Shown: positions 35,506-45,106, counted from the first letter of the stretch. The stretch is 64,000 nucleotides of DNA from Acinetobacter sp. Ac_5812 (GCF_013072695.1 NZ_LXUK01000026.1:1-64000); one strand, 5' to 3'. The notes: generated by a model not told the origin, from the letters alone. Made by a program: numbers and translations.

Positions 35506-35826
35506 CTTCTTATAAATCAGACAAACAACTTTATATTCTTCACATTGCTTTAGAATTGCAATTTTTGCATTGTATTTGTAGCAAATATCACCCCACTTTA
35601 AATTTATCTCATTACTTAAAGATTCAAATTTTTCCCAATCTTTATCAAGTTTTAGATTATATGAAGAACGACCAAGAATATTTGATGTAATTTGTTCTGT
35701 TATACTTGAGAAGTTAAAGCTATATATATTGTTAGTAAAAATAACTTTCCCTTTAATTTGAACTTCATTAACTTCTGTTTTTAAAAAACAATCAATAGTG
35801 TTACCAATTTTAAAATTTATCATCAA
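35506..35826 (-). pseudogene. 5' part of the IS-split exonuclease gene
   Basis: The frame encodes 107 residues (MMINFKIGNTIDCFLKTEVN..) to LIYKK. Its stop codon is the first TGA of the IS3 end. Without the IS the frame continues HDSSLFCCLNYTATNIF.. into the exonuclease part at 33264-34193. This N-terminal domain is unassigned and may be an OB-like or beta-rich module. Confidence 0.75.
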
Positions 35827-36031
35827 TTTACTCTGATCTATTTGTGTAAACTCTCATTTATTTGTAGAACTGACAACCACGCTTAGGTAGTCGATTGTTT
35901 GTGATGACCCTTGTATTGAAAAATTCTTTTTTTACTTGTTCAAAAGTCTTAGCCATTACGGGCACCATCAAAAGTTAATTATTTCGATCGTTTACGATAT
36001 ATCTTTAGAAGTACAAGAAGCGAATAAATTA

Positions 36032-36982
36032 TTAATCTTGGTTCGCTCTAGCGCGTGGATGTGCATCTTTATAAGAACTAATCAACGTTTCGTGATCTAC
36101 AAGAATATATACTTGTGTCGAAGATAGTGATTTATGACCTAGCATTTCCTGAACGGCGCGAATATTTTTTGTTTTGTTATACAAGTGCGATGCAAAACTA
36201 TGTCTCAAAGCATGAGTACTACCAATATGTCCAGAACCATGCGCCTTTAACAGAGCTGTAATGCATGCACCTAAATGGTTTTTCGCAATATGTTTGCCAG
36301 ATGGTGCAATGAATAAATATCCGCAGTCTTCTACTCCAGCTTTTGAAATCCAACGATTACGAACTAAAAGCCAAGTAGAAATAGCCTCTAGTGATTTTTT
36401 TCCTAAAAAAACAATCCGTTCATTATTTCCTTTACCCAATACCTTTAGTTGCATAGCACTGAGGTTGATATCACTTAGTTTGATGGCATGTAATTCAGAG
36501 ATACGTAAACCGCCAGAATAAGCAATTTCTGCAGCTGCTAGATCTCTTAACTTTTGATTATTGTATTTCGGATTTAATGGCGTCTTGTTATCAAGTATCT
36601 CATTCAACGTATTCACGGCGATCGGGCGCGGTAAGCTTTGATTTTTGAACTTAACCCGAATGTCAGAAAAGAAGTTTTCAGGTATATATTCCTTACGCAG
36701 ACAATAGTTCAGGAAGTTTTTTAAAGCTGATAAATTTTTGTTGAGTGTTCTTGCAGAAACAATATCAACATCGATTCGATGCAACCGAAATGATGTGATG
36801 TAATCGCGGTCTAGTTCCAATAGATGTTTACCTTTAAAAAAAGGCATTTCTAACATCAAAAGTAAGCTCTTTTTGTATTCATTAATTGTCATGTCGGACT
36901 TATTTTCAAGCTTCAGGCTATCCAGCCATTCTTGAATCAATTCCTCATTCGTCATGCTATGCATGGAAAGGTTTTCCGACAT
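36032..36982 (-). CDS. XerC/D-like tyrosine recombinase
   Basis: The 316-residue protein has an N-terminal SAM-like core-binding domain (TNEELIQEWLDSLKLENKSD). All catalytic residues are visible: arginine in SGGLRISELHAIKL, lysine in LGKGNNERIVF, HALRHSFASH, LGHKSLSSTQ and the tyrosine in VYILVDHE. It starts eight bases after the lipoprotein gene and is probably co-transcribed. It may resolve multimers or drive site-specific recombination on this replicon. Confidence 0.9.
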   Translation of the reverse strand: MSENLSMHSMTNEELIQEWLDSLKLENKSDMTINEYKKSLLLMLEMPFFKGKHLLELDRDYITSFRLHRIDVDIVSARTLNKNLSALKNFLNYCLRKEYIPENFFSDIRVKFKNQSLPRPIAVNTLNEILDNKTPLNPKYNNQKLRDLAAAEIAYSGGLRISELHAIKLSDINLSAMQLKVLGKGNNERIVFLGKKSLEAISTWLLVRNRWISKAGVEDCGYLFIAPSGKHIAKNHLGACITALLKAHGSGHIGSTHALRHSFASHLYNKTKNIRAVQEMLGHKSLSSTQVYILVDHETLISSYKDAHPRARANQD

Positions 36983-36990
36983 AATAATGC

Positions 36991-37563
36991 TTAAAGCTCT
37001 TGGATGGTTTTTTCTAGCTGAACCTGTTCGTCAGCCTTACTTAATTTTATGACATTTTGCACAATATCCATATATTCTTTTACTGATATTTTGCCATCTG
37101 CTTTCGCTGCGTCCACAGTTTTGCGTAAAAATGGATTATCTGAATATTTTTGGAATAAAGTGAAGGCTTTAAGGTCATTCAACGCGTCTGCATTAATTGA
37201 GCCATTAGAATGTTTAATGATGCAATTTTTCACCTGGTTTTCAGGTGTTTTGATGTAAGTAACTTCGGGCATAAATAGTTTGTATTTTGTAACCAATTGC
37301 ACCTCATTAGAAGCTAAGCAACTGTATACAATTTGCGATATTGGTTCTTTTGGACCACTAACACTCCACCCTCCCGTAACCATTAAAAATGGGATGTTTG
37401 AATACGGGTATTTGAATGTATCATCAACCAGCTTATTAAACTCATATGCTGTCGATAGGTAGCGATCGTTTGTAAAAACATCAACATGTGACATATCCTT
37501 CGGAACTTCTGTGCATCCCCCGATCATGATTACAGATGCAATTGAAAGAAGTAATTTCTTCAT
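36991..37563 (-). CDS. Predicted lipoprotein, unknown
   Basis: The 190-residue protein has a lipobox (SIASVIMIGGC) and is probably anchored to the membrane facing the periplasm. The C-terminal part (AAKADGKISVKEYMDIVQNV) resembles an EF-hand-like or TerB-like helical segment, but no family is assigned. It is the first gene of a pair with the recombinase. Confidence 0.68.
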   Translation of the reverse strand: MKKLLLSIASVIMIGGCTEVPKDMSHVDVFTNDRYLSTAYEFNKLVDDTFKYPYSNIPFLMVTGGWSVSGPKEPISQIVYSCLASNEVQLVTKYKLFMPEVTYIKTPENQVKNCIIKHSNGSINADALNDLKAFTLFQKYSDNPFLRKTVDAAKADGKISVKEYMDIVQNVIKLSKADEQVQLEKTIQEL

Positions 37564-37676
37564 AGTTCTAACCTTAATTAGATATCCTTTCTAAGTTACA
37601 AGTAACTTTTGCTTAGGCTACGGTTAATATTTATCCAGGAACAAAATAAAGCGGTCGATAGTGACCGCTATATACA

Positions 37677-38522
37677 TTAGAAATTGAATTTTTCAGTGTT
37701 GTACGCATAGATTTTATTAATATCAATGCGTTTACCTTGCATGGTTGTTATTGCAGTTGGTTGGAATTTAATTGCAAGATCTTTAATTTCAACGTCTTTC
37801 CATTCTGGCATGGAAGACGGTATATCAATAGTGCGGCGCTCTTTGGTACGGGTAGCTGGTATCCAGTGGTTTAACTTAACCATTGAGTCACCTAACAATG
37901 TACCTCTTTTGCGATCAACAATGCGTAAGTTTCCTTCCACCGAACGTATTTTTAAACCAGAATAGTTATCAATTCCATAAGTAAATGTGTTTTGGTTTTT
38001 ACCGTAAAAACGTACTGTAAATTGATCGCGCATATAATAATCGTAATGTGCTTTTAATACCTGAAGCATAGTTTCACGATCTACAACATTTTCGACAATA
38101 TCTTTGTCAGTACGTAAGGACTGCAGTTTATTAAGTGCTGGTTCAACATTCAATTGTTCGTCTGATACGTTTGGATTAACTAAAGGGTTACGTTGAGGGT
38201 AGAAAATATCGTTTAAGTAAGCTGTGTGCTGAACTAATAAATACATCGCTCGTTGTCGAGTATTCATCTGTTGATAAAGGTGAGCTGTCGCTTTGTATCG
38301 TTGATTTGAATTGTTCTCAAAATAGCTATCAGACAGTTTATATTCGCTGATTTCAGGTGTAAGGCCACCAGCAACAACATTAAAGTTTTTAGATGGCGTT
38401 AAAAGCCCCACGTAAGCTTCTTTAAAGTTTGGATTTGGGGTTGGTACATCATCATAAGCAAAAGCAGTATGTGCTATTACAGTACCAAGGATACCCACCA
38501 TCGCAGTTTTTAATAGTTTCAT
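37677..38522 (-). CDS. Predicted periplasmic protein, unknown
   Basis: The 281-residue protein has a clear signal peptide (TAMVGILGTVIAHTAFA). The mature part is rich in tyrosine and asparagine with no recognised domain. It is monocistronic as far as can be seen. Confidence 0.65.
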   Translation of the reverse strand: MKLLKTAMVGILGTVIAHTAFAYDDVPTPNPNFKEAYVGLLTPSKNFNVVAGGLTPEISEYKLSDSYFENNSNQRYKATAHLYQQMNTRQRAMYLLVQHTAYLNDIFYPQRNPLVNPNVSDEQLNVEPALNKLQSLRTDKDIVENVVDRETMLQVLKAHYDYYMRDQFTVRFYGKNQNTFTYGIDNYSGLKIRSVEGNLRIVDRKRGTLLGDSMVKLNHWIPATRTKERRTIDIPSSMPEWKDVEIKDLAIKFQPTAITTMQGKRIDINKIYAYNTEKFNF

Positions 38523-38640
38523 TCAGTATTCTCTGTATAACTTTAAAAGGGTTTTATGTTTGAAAGTATAATACTTTATTTTTGTGCATTTAAAAAACCA
38601 CTATTTAAACTTAAAGTAAAAATAATAATATTCCTTAAAC

Positions 38641-40557
38641 CTATTTAACGCCATTCGTTAAACTATCGCTTAATCTCATTAGTCTTTTAAAGGTCAGGTA
38701 GTTTTTTGGTAGTAGTTTAGAACTAAGCGTTAAATTTGAGCATTGATCTAAGTCAATTTGGGCATTTTGATCGATAGGAAAGAGTTGTCCTTGATATGCA
38801 AAACCAGTCGAATTTTTAGCGATCGACTCAATCAAAAATACACCGTATTTATCTTGTTCCGTGGCCACTGTACTTAAACCACCTAAGGATGTAATCAGGT
38901 TTTTAAAATATCCTGGTATTGCGTTCTTAGTGCGTAAGAATTCTATTTGATTTTCAAATGCTTCAGGTGTGAGACATAACATAAAAGCATTTTTCTTTTC
39001 TTCTGGCGTTTCAAATACCTTGCCATTGGTCCACGACAGGATATTCGGCTTGAATACATGCAGTACTTCAACCGATTTAAGAAGATCCGCTACATTTGTT
39101 TTATGTTGTTCATCGGCTTCAGGCACAAACTGATTTTTGGTATATACCGCAGTACAAAACCACTCATAATCAATTAACTGATTATCGGCATCTAATGGTT
39201 CATACAGCAAATACACGGCGCTATCACGCTTAATGGCCAACAGTGGTGATACTGCATATTGTTCTGCAAACTGAGTGATTGCATCCAAGAGCTCACTTGA
39301 TATGTTGAGTTTTTTGGCATTGAATTCATCGCAAATTAACAGTAATTCTTGAGTGAGTGTTGGTACCACGTTTAACGGCGAACCAGTCTTGTTCAGCATC
39401 TCGTTAATAGCATTCTCAATTGCCCCTTTTGTTAGGCTATTGATGAACTGCAGCTGCTCTAATGAGATCCCTTCATGATCCAAAGCCTGTATGACCAGAT
39501 CAAAAGCATGACGAATTTTCTTCTCAAAATGGTTTGCGTACGATAATCCCCAAGCGTCAGAAAAAAATGAGACTGTTTGTTCTGTATAGCTGGTATTCAT
39601 TAGGGTTTTGGCAAGTTGCGCGTTACCGATTAAGTCACTTTCATCTTCTAATTTTTTACGCAAGTACTTCTCAATACCTTGTTTGCGAACGTACTGGATC
39701 TTCTTCAGGTTTTGACTTGATAGCCAAGTCTTATATTGCGATACAGCATATTGAATGTTCATATCGGCATATGCAGTAATACGGCAAGGTATACCATCAA
39801 AGAACGTTGGTAGAAGCACCTGTAAGAGCTCTAAATCACAAAGAGAAGCATAGATAACGCCGTCAGCCACTTCAAGGTCTGTAATCTTCACTGAGAATGA
39901 GTGAATACCGACTCGAACCAGTATTAATTTATCGGTATTTATTAGCACCGCATCATAAGAACTTTCACTGGTGATATTGTTTGCTTTAACCCATTTTTCC
40001 CAATGGTTAACGATATGGCCAGAAAGCGCTTCACGAGTATCGAAAGGTTGATCTAGATCTGCAGTTGCACTTATGAACGTATCTAAGCTAAACGCATATC
40101 GTAAAGGCTTTAGCTCGATATATGTCTCAATCGCTGTTGTATGTTGCTGAATACCATTAGTAATGCTTTGGAGCTTCAGTGCATAGTTCAAAGCCTCAAG
40201 CTGGAGCACTTCATCATCACCGATCTGCTGAAACACCGATGTAGCATATGAAAAATTAGTTTGTTCGCCGTGAATATAACGTCTTTCTTGCCCAATCTGC
40301 AGATACAGATTTTTGGCATCAGATTGGACTAAATCTAGGTAATTTTGTGGCTGAAGATCCTGAGCAAGTTGCGTAAAAGGTATTTTAATTTTTGATACTT
40401 TAGGTGCTTTTTTTAAACCTTCAATTGATGTCGGAAATTCAATAACATCTAAAATAAAATCTAGGTTTAAAGTTTTAACATCTATGATCAAATGGTTTTT
40501 ATAAAAACGTCCAATCAGGTTATTAAAAAAACAAACTTGGGTTTTATGGTTTAGCAT
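38641..40557 (-). CDS. Large hypothetical protein
   Basis: The start at MLNHKTQ (40557) is supported by AAAGG eight bases upstream, rather than the longer frame from 40587. The protein is about 638 residues, soluble, with no signal peptide and no recognised motif. It is divergent from the hypothetical gene at 40669, with a shared control region of 111 bases. Confidence 0.6.
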   Translation of the reverse strand: MLNHKTQVCFFNNLIGRFYKNHLIIDVKTLNLDFILDVIEFPTSIEGLKKAPKVSKIKIPFTQLAQDLQPQNYLDLVQSDAKNLYLQIGQERRYIHGEQTNFSYATSVFQQIGDDEVLQLEALNYALKLQSITNGIQQHTTAIETYIELKPLRYAFSLDTFISATADLDQPFDTREALSGHIVNHWEKWVKANNITSESSYDAVLINTDKLILVRVGIHSFSVKITDLEVADGVIYASLCDLELLQVLLPTFFDGIPCRITAYADMNIQYAVSQYKTWLSSQNLKKIQYVRKQGIEKYLRKKLEDESDLIGNAQLAKTLMNTSYTEQTVSFFSDAWGLSYANHFEKKIRHAFDLVIQALDHEGISLEQLQFINSLTKGAIENAINEMLNKTGSPLNVVPTLTQELLLICDEFNAKKLNISSELLDAITQFAEQYAVSPLLAIKRDSAVYLLYEPLDADNQLIDYEWFCTAVYTKNQFVPEADEQHKTNVADLLKSVEVLHVFKPNILSWTNGKVFETPEEKKNAFMLCLTPEAFENQIEFLRTKNAIPGYFKNLITSLGGLSTVATEQDKYGVFLIESIAKNSTGFAYQGQLFPIDQNAQIDLDQCSNLTLSSKLLPKNYLTFKRLMRLSDSLTNGVK

Positions 40558-40668
40558 AAATATACCTTTATGAATCTTAAAGATCATCTTATAATAGTAG
40601 TATAAGTTTTAATACTATTTATCATGTGGTATTTTTAAACAAAGATAAAACTTTTAGTGAGTTGTTTC

Positions 40669-41706
40669 ATGACAGAATCAGTTGTACCAAATAATAGCGC
40701 TTCAGAGAACGCACAAATACCAGGTACGATCGGAACATCAGCCGTTGCAGAACACAAGGGCGATAGTTTTAACGGCACAAGCATCATCACGATTGGTCGA
40801 GTTGACTTAAGTAGTTCTATTGAGCCTCTATTTGTACCAGTCTCAACATTGTGGTCCATCACACCGGGTAATTATCCTTTAAGCGCAGAAAATATTAAAA
40901 ACTGCACGGCAGTACGATTTGAGGGTGAAGAACTACTTACCCAAAACTTCGCATTAGGCTCAATTGTGGTTTATAAAATCAATGGTGTTTTAGGGAACCA
41001 TGTAATTGTGGTCAGTGAGGATCGAGACGGCGGTAACGATAACCGTGCGATTTACTGCAATAGCTTCAATACAACATGTAATATCTTATCTCAGTACGGT
41101 ATTGCCTTCGCTGAGCTATATCGCCGCAAAGTATTAGAGCTTGATCAAGTCCTCTATACCAACCTCAATAGATCCCTTTTACAAACTCTCTATGCAGAAA
41201 ATGAAACTGACGTTATTGATTTAGAGTGGAATACAAAGCACCACCCTACTCTATACGTTCATGCGTCAAACTTAGTTGCATCTGAAGAGCACGGTTTTGT
41301 GAAATATGATGGTCGTATGGCTGGTATTGGTACCTTTTCTACAAAATGTCTAACTGCAGACCGTAACGGCAACTTAATTAAACCAGAGCTAGCCTTCCTC
41401 AATAACATTATTGAAATTAATGTTACTGAAAAAGATGCGTTAGAGTTCTTGAATTGCTCTATTACGAATAACCGCTTCTTTTCGCGTATGGTTGATCAAC
41501 TCAAAAGTGCTGGTCGTAAAGAATATGACTTCATCACGAACAACATTGATTTCTTCGCCGTACATGTGAAGCTTAACCTTGAAGAAGATCGTCCTAAAAT
41601 TACGCGAATGGTTTTAGCACCAGATTTACCAATTCTGGAAAACTATTTGTATAAGCAATACGATCCAACCTACCTTGGTGAAGCCGTTGACGACTTAATT
41701 CAGTAA
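40669..41706 (+). CDS. Hypothetical protein
   Basis: The start at MTESVVPNN is preferred over an in-frame upstream start at 40657. The 345-residue soluble protein has no recognised family. A terminator follows 18 bases after the stop. Confidence 0.6.
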   Translation: MTESVVPNNSASENAQIPGTIGTSAVAEHKGDSFNGTSIITIGRVDLSSSIEPLFVPVSTLWSITPGNYPLSAENIKNCTAVRFEGEELLTQNFALGSIVVYKINGVLGNHVIVVSEDRDGGNDNRAIYCNSFNTTCNILSQYGIAFAELYRRKVLELDQVLYTNLNRSLLQTLYAENETDVIDLEWNTKHHPTLYVHASNLVASEEHGFVKYDGRMAGIGTFSTKCLTADRNGNLIKPELAFLNNIIEINVTEKDALEFLNCSITNNRFFSRMVDQLKSAGRKEYDFITNNIDFFAVHVKLNLEEDRPKITRMVLAPDLPILENYLYKQYDPTYLGEAVDDLIQ

Positions 41707-41724
41707 TACAGATCTAAAAAAGCT

Positions 41725-41749
41725 AAAAGCCTACAATGTAGGCTTTTTT
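41725..41749 (+). terminator. Intrinsic terminator
   Basis: AAAAGCCTAC and GTAGGCTTTT form a 10-bp stem with a 3-nt loop and a T-run, downstream of the gene ending at 41706. Confidence 0.85.
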
Positions 41750-41807
41750 AATGCAAAAAGGAAAAGGCTTAATAATTACGGAATCCCAACCTGAATAACT
41801 GATATTT

Positions 41808-42644
41808 TTAGCGACCAAAGATCAAACTAAATAAGTACCCAACCCCTTCACCTTTCATACCATTAGCAATATGAAAAGCAATAGCTAAACAGATGATGAC
41901 CGTTCCATAGAAAAATAGGTACGGTGCTAAAACACCTTTGAATTTCTTTTCCATTTGATCATGTAATGTGTATTTGATCGGAGCGGAACTTTGATTACGA
42001 CTATTATCACTTGGAGTATCACGATCTTCTGACTGAATAAGATTGCGAACTCTAGGAGCAACACCCTGATCCCAAGAATATTCTTTAAGTTTTAACTTGT
42101 TTACTAGGTATACAATATCATCACTAGCAAGACTAATCCCCTTGGTATGGAGTCTAGACAAAGTATCCACTGAATTGGCAATATCGGTAACATAAAACCA
42201 CTTTCTTACCGAATGAGACAAATCCATTTGCGTACTAGATAACTCATTCAGGATGATGCAACCACTAATAAAACCTAAGTTTTGGTCGGTAAACAATTCA
42301 GCACTTTTGAACCACTCTAAAACAGCAAATCTGTTCTTCCGAATCTGAACAAATGGATTAATCTGAGAGCCACCCTGAACCTCAAGCTCACCATTAATCT
42401 GCCATTCCCCATTTTCCGACCCAACCAGATTGCCTGAATAGTTTTTTAGGTCAATAACAACGATTGCTTCCTTGGTGAAAGCAATAACATCAATTTCCTG
42501 ACCTGACCACATTGTGTTATAGAACAAATAAATCCAATCTTCACTATTACCCCAATGAAGCTTCAATTGGGTTAATAAGTCTTCAAACATTTTTTGTTCA
42601 TTTTTCAGGTGGCTAACATCACCATAATACGCATGAATAGTCAT
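41808..42644 (-). CDS. NERD-domain protein with C-terminal membrane segment
   Basis: The first 130 residues match the NERD (nuclease-related) domain: SGQEIDVIAFTKEAIVVIDL followed by KNYSG, then NPFVQIRKNRFAVLEW. A transmembrane segment lies near the C-terminus (LFFYGTVIICLAIAFHIANG). NERD domains are predicted nucleases found on mobile elements. It lies two bases downstream of the next gene, so both are probably one operon. Confidence 0.75.
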   Translation of the reverse strand: MTIHAYYGDVSHLKNEQKMFEDLLTQLKLHWGNSEDWIYLFYNTMWSGQEIDVIAFTKEAIVVIDLKNYSGNLVGSENGEWQINGELEVQGGSQINPFVQIRKNRFAVLEWFKSAELFTDQNLGFISGCIILNELSSTQMDLSHSVRKWFYVTDIANSVDTLSRLHTKGISLASDDIVYLVNKLKLKEYSWDQGVAPRVRNLIQSEDRDTPSDNSRNQSSAPIKYTLHDQMEKKFKGVLAPYLFFYGTVIICLAIAFHIANGMKGEGVGYLFSLIFGR

Positions 42645-42646
42645 TA

Positions 42647-43030
42647 TTAATCCTCATCCGTATAAAACAAAACTTCACCGCATTTAGCACAAGAGTTGCG
42701 AATTTTGTAAGTATTGTTTTTTAAGGCATATCTGCGAATTGATGTACTTTCGCAAAAACAACATTTCACGATATTTGTAGTCACAACACATTGAGGGTAT
42801 TCAGTCTTATACCATTCAAGTGTTTGCGTGTTACGAACAAAGCGCTGTCTCTGCCACCCAATTTGCCCAATTGTTCCGTGGTAATGGAAATACAATCCTG
42901 CTAGAGAGAAACCACCACCCCAAACCAAAAAGAACAAACCAGAATTACCACCCATCAACACGTAGTTATAAATTAGCGCTGTGAAACCCACCGTCATAAA
43001 AAGACCAGTGAATATACTTGAAAAAATCAC
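42647..43030 (-). CDS. Small membrane protein with zinc-ribbon-like cysteines
   Basis: The 127-residue protein has two N-terminal hydrophobic segments (FTGLFMTVGFTALIYNYVLM and SGLFFLVWGGGFSLAGLYFH). The C-terminal C-C-x-C and C-x2-C pairs (VKCCFCES, NSCAKCGEVLFY) may bind zinc. It is transcribed ahead of the NERD gene. No family is recognised. Confidence 0.62.
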   Translation of the reverse strand: MIFSSIFTGLFMTVGFTALIYNYVLMGGNSGLFFLVWGGGFSLAGLYFHYHGTIGQIGWQRQRFVRNTQTLEWYKTEYPQCVVTTNIVKCCFCESTSIRRYALKNNTYKIRNSCAKCGEVLFYTDED

Positions 43031-43347
43031 CTTTTCATTCCACCTAAAGTTTAAAAAATACTGCTTTCAATTAATTTCTAATAACAAATTCGAAATAATC
43101 ACATCAACCCAATGCTTCTAATTTTCGAGCAATATATTGGTTGATTAAAAGTCAAGTTCCGAAATTTATGGTTTGAGCAATTTCATGATCCAACTATTGC
43201 TGATGCTGTAATGGACCCCCAAATGTCAGTTCCAATTTACTAAGCGACAGTTTTATAAAATATCAATAAAATACATTCAATATTCTAAAGAACTGTGCGA
43301 CAAATTTACTAATCAATGTTGCGATAAGACCAAAAAATTACACTTAA
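43031..43347. other. Intergenic stretch with recurring GCGACA
   Basis: No gene is seen. The sequence GCGACA recurs near 43240, 43299 and 43352, with GCGATA at 43321, at irregular spacing. The meaning is unclear. Confidence 0.35.
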
Positions 43348-43656
43348 CTATGCGACAAAAATAGCAACAGCTAATGTGCAAACAAACACTAGCGTATATT
43401 TTGTCGATGTATAAAACCATGAGTAAATAAGCTCATTTTTCTCAGGTTTATTGTTTAAGAGCTTTGCTAAACCGAGCAATACACAAATCAAAGTGGTAGC
43501 AATAGTTGCAAACCACAGACCTACCTTAAACCCATAAAACAACATTGATAAATTTGTAATTTCAGCATTTGAGTGAACATAAGTCATAAGAAAACTAAAA
43601 AAGAATAATCCAATTACAAATTTCCAAATGAAGATATGGACATTTGTTTTTTTCAT
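43348..43656 (-). CDS. Small membrane protein, unknown
   Basis: The 102-residue protein has about three hydrophobic segments (FVIGLFFFSFLMTYVHSNAE, VGLWFATIATTLICVLLGLA, YTLVFVCTLAVAIFVA). No family is recognised. It sits just outside the left repeat of the HicAB module. Confidence 0.55.
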   Translation of the reverse strand: MKKTNVHIFIWKFVIGLFFFSFLMTYVHSNAEITNLSMLFYGFKVGLWFATIATTLICVLLGLAKLLNNKPEKNELIYSWFYTSTKYTLVFVCTLAVAIFVA

Positions 43657-43711
43657 CTAAATTCCCTTGAGCAAGCCTTATCGCATGGTTTGCAAAATAC
43701 TGGATAAAACG

Positions 43712-43751
43712 ACCACCTGTTCCTGTTCGTACCATACCAGTCGTTCCTGTT
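43712..43751. repeat. Left copy of 40-bp inverted repeat around HicAB module
   Basis: The 40-bp sequence starts ACCACCTGTTCCTGTTCGTA and ends CAGTCGTTCCTGTT. It matches the inverse of 44876-44915 at 38 of 40 positions. No part of it fits the XerC/XerD p-dif layout that I recall for Acinetobacter plasmids. Confidence 0.85.
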
Positions 43752-43797
43752 TCTCAAACCACTGGATATGAGAAAAATCTCATATCCTTAAAACTGC

Positions 43798-44121
43798 TTA
43801 CATCGCTAATTTTGCAGATACTAAACGATTCATGCTTACACCACGTTCTGCTGCTTCCAAGGCTAGTTTTTGATGAACCATTGATGGAACACGTACAGCA
43901 AAACGACCACTGTATTTCTTCTCTGAAAGTGGTACTGGTACTTTTTCATTATTGCTGATCATGTCGGCTACAACCTCAGCAACAACATTAACAATGCCTG
44001 AAAATGCTTTAGATTGATCTGCATCAAGCCAAGATAACGATGGAAATTCAGCACATAGTCCAACGTATTCATTATCTTCTGCTGACCACATAACACGGTA
44101 AGTATATTGCTTACTATCCAT
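43798..44121 (-). CDS. hicB: HicB-type antitoxin
   Basis: The protein is about 107 residues from ATG 44121, which has GAGG upstream; a GTG at 44133 overlaps hicA. The N-terminal partial RNase-H-like fold is typical of HicB (YRVMWSAEDNEYVGLCAEFP). The C-terminal ribbon-helix-helix (FAVRVPSMVHQKLALEAAER) is the DNA-binding part. HicB neutralises HicA and represses the operon. Confidence 0.85.
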   Translation of the reverse strand: MDSKQYTYRVMWSAEDNEYVGLCAEFPSLSWLDADQSKAFSGIVNVVAEVVADMISNNEKVPVPLSEKKYSGRFAVRVPSMVHQKLALEAAERGVSMNRLVSAKLAM

Positions 44122-44129
44122 TTCCCACC

Positions 44130-44375
44130 TCACAATGCATTTAGTTTATCAAGTGCAGCCAAAACTTGCTTCACCTGATACGGTTTAGCTTTTCCACTAT
44201 CATCTTGAAGATTTATACGAGGATCGCCTTGCCACGGTGTTTTAAATACGGTGTGACTACCACCTGTTTGCCTTGGCTCACCAAAATACTGTTTGCAAAC
44301 CTTGAGTAAATCCACATACCGAATATTTTTTGGATTATTCCGCATTTGCTCTATGAGTTGATCAATATCAGCCAT
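44130..44375 (-). CDS. hicA: HicA-type mRNA interferase toxin
   Basis: The 81-residue protein has the HicA core with the catalytic histidine: RQTGGSHTVFKTPWQGDPRI, ending KAKPYQVKQVLAALD. HicA cleaves RNA during translation unless bound by HicB. ATG 44375 (MADIDQ) is preferred over a TTG seven codons upstream. It precedes hicB and a perfect palindrome lies just upstream. Confidence 0.85.
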   Translation of the reverse strand: MADIDQLIEQMRNNPKNIRYVDLLKVCKQYFGEPRQTGGSHTVFKTPWQGDPRINLQDDSGKAKPYQVKQVLAALDKLNAL

Positions 44376-44402
44376 TAATATGCTCAATAATTCCAATCCT
44401 CA

Positions 44403-44426
44403 AATAGTATCAATAATGATACTATT
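44403..44426. promoter_or_regulatory. Palindromic operator of hicAB
   Basis: AATAGTATCA and TGATACTATT are perfect 10-bp arms around ATAA, 28 bases upstream of the hicA ATG. It directly follows the end of the RHH/HTH gene at 44429. It is a likely binding site for the HicB or Arc-type ribbon-helix-helix protein. Confidence 0.7.
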
Positions 44427-44428
44427 AT

Positions 44429-44860
44429 TCAAGAACTGATTTCACCATCGCCATGTAGAAGCCAAGACGGATTAACTTTTAGATACTTTGCTATCTCTCG
44501 AAGTTGTTGGAAAGATGGTTCATGTTTACCTTGTATCCAGTCTAAGACAAGTTCAGCAGTTTCATATCCTAGTTGTTCAGCAATGTGTGTATATTTAATT
44601 TCTTTTGCCTGTAATGAATTAAAATACTCTATTGCTTTAATTAAGCGATTTGACAGTTCTTTCTTACGATCAAGAAGTTGATATGGGTTCAATACACTAT
44701 TATTGTCTAATTTTTTAAAGTTAAAGCTATTTTCTAGTCGTGCCACAATTTCAGCATTCATGGATCGCTTCAAGCCTTGAGCTTCATTTTCAATTTTTAA
44801 CTTTAAAGATGTTGGTAATCTAAGTTTAAATTGTGCTTCTGCTATTTGTGGTTTATTCAT
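44429..44860 (-). CDS. Arc-type ribbon-helix-helix plus HTH regulator
   Basis: In this 143-residue protein, residues 10-50 match Arc-like DNA-binding domains (FKLRLPTSLKLKIENEAQGL, then RSMNAEIVARLENSF). The C-terminal half is an XRE-like region (YTHIAEQLGYETAELVLDWI, then LREIAKYLKVNPSWLLHG). It is upstream of hicA on the same strand and within the same inverted repeats. It may co-regulate the toxin-antitoxin pair. Confidence 0.75.
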   Translation of the reverse strand: MNKPQIAEAQFKLRLPTSLKLKIENEAQGLKRSMNAEIVARLENSFNFKKLDNNSVLNPYQLLDRKKELSNRLIKAIEYFNSLQAKEIKYTHIAEQLGYETAELVLDWIQGKHEPSFQQLREIAKYLKVNPSWLLHGDGEISS

Positions 44861-44875
44861 TTTTGGCTCATTACG

Positions 44876-44915
44876 AATAGGAACGACTGGTATGGTACGA
44901 ACAGGAATAGGTGGT
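44876..44915. repeat. Right copy of 40-bp inverted repeat around HicAB module
   Basis: Inverse of 43712-43751 with two differences. It starts AATAGGAACGACTGGTATGG and ends GGAATAGGTGGT. Further partial copies (AGGAACAGGTA near 45038, TACCTGTTT near 45093) lie to its right. Confidence 0.85.
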
Positions 44916-45106
44916 ATGTTTATGTAGGAATATGCAATGGTTGTTTGGAATGTCGCATAGTTAATTAGAACTCACACCAAAATAATGAATAAAACACCCA
45001 ATACCATGAGGAAACATAAAAAGGCGAATACATATAGGAACAGGTAAAAAATAACTTTAAAAAAATAATATAGTTTGTTCCTAAATATTCCTTACCTGTT
45101 TAGTGA

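Noticed and set aside
43712..43751. p-dif (XerC/XerD) sites around the HicAB module, as is common in Acinetobacter plasmids
   Set aside because: The 40-bp repeats lack the XerC-spacer-XerD pattern and the TTATGTTAA-type arm as I know it.
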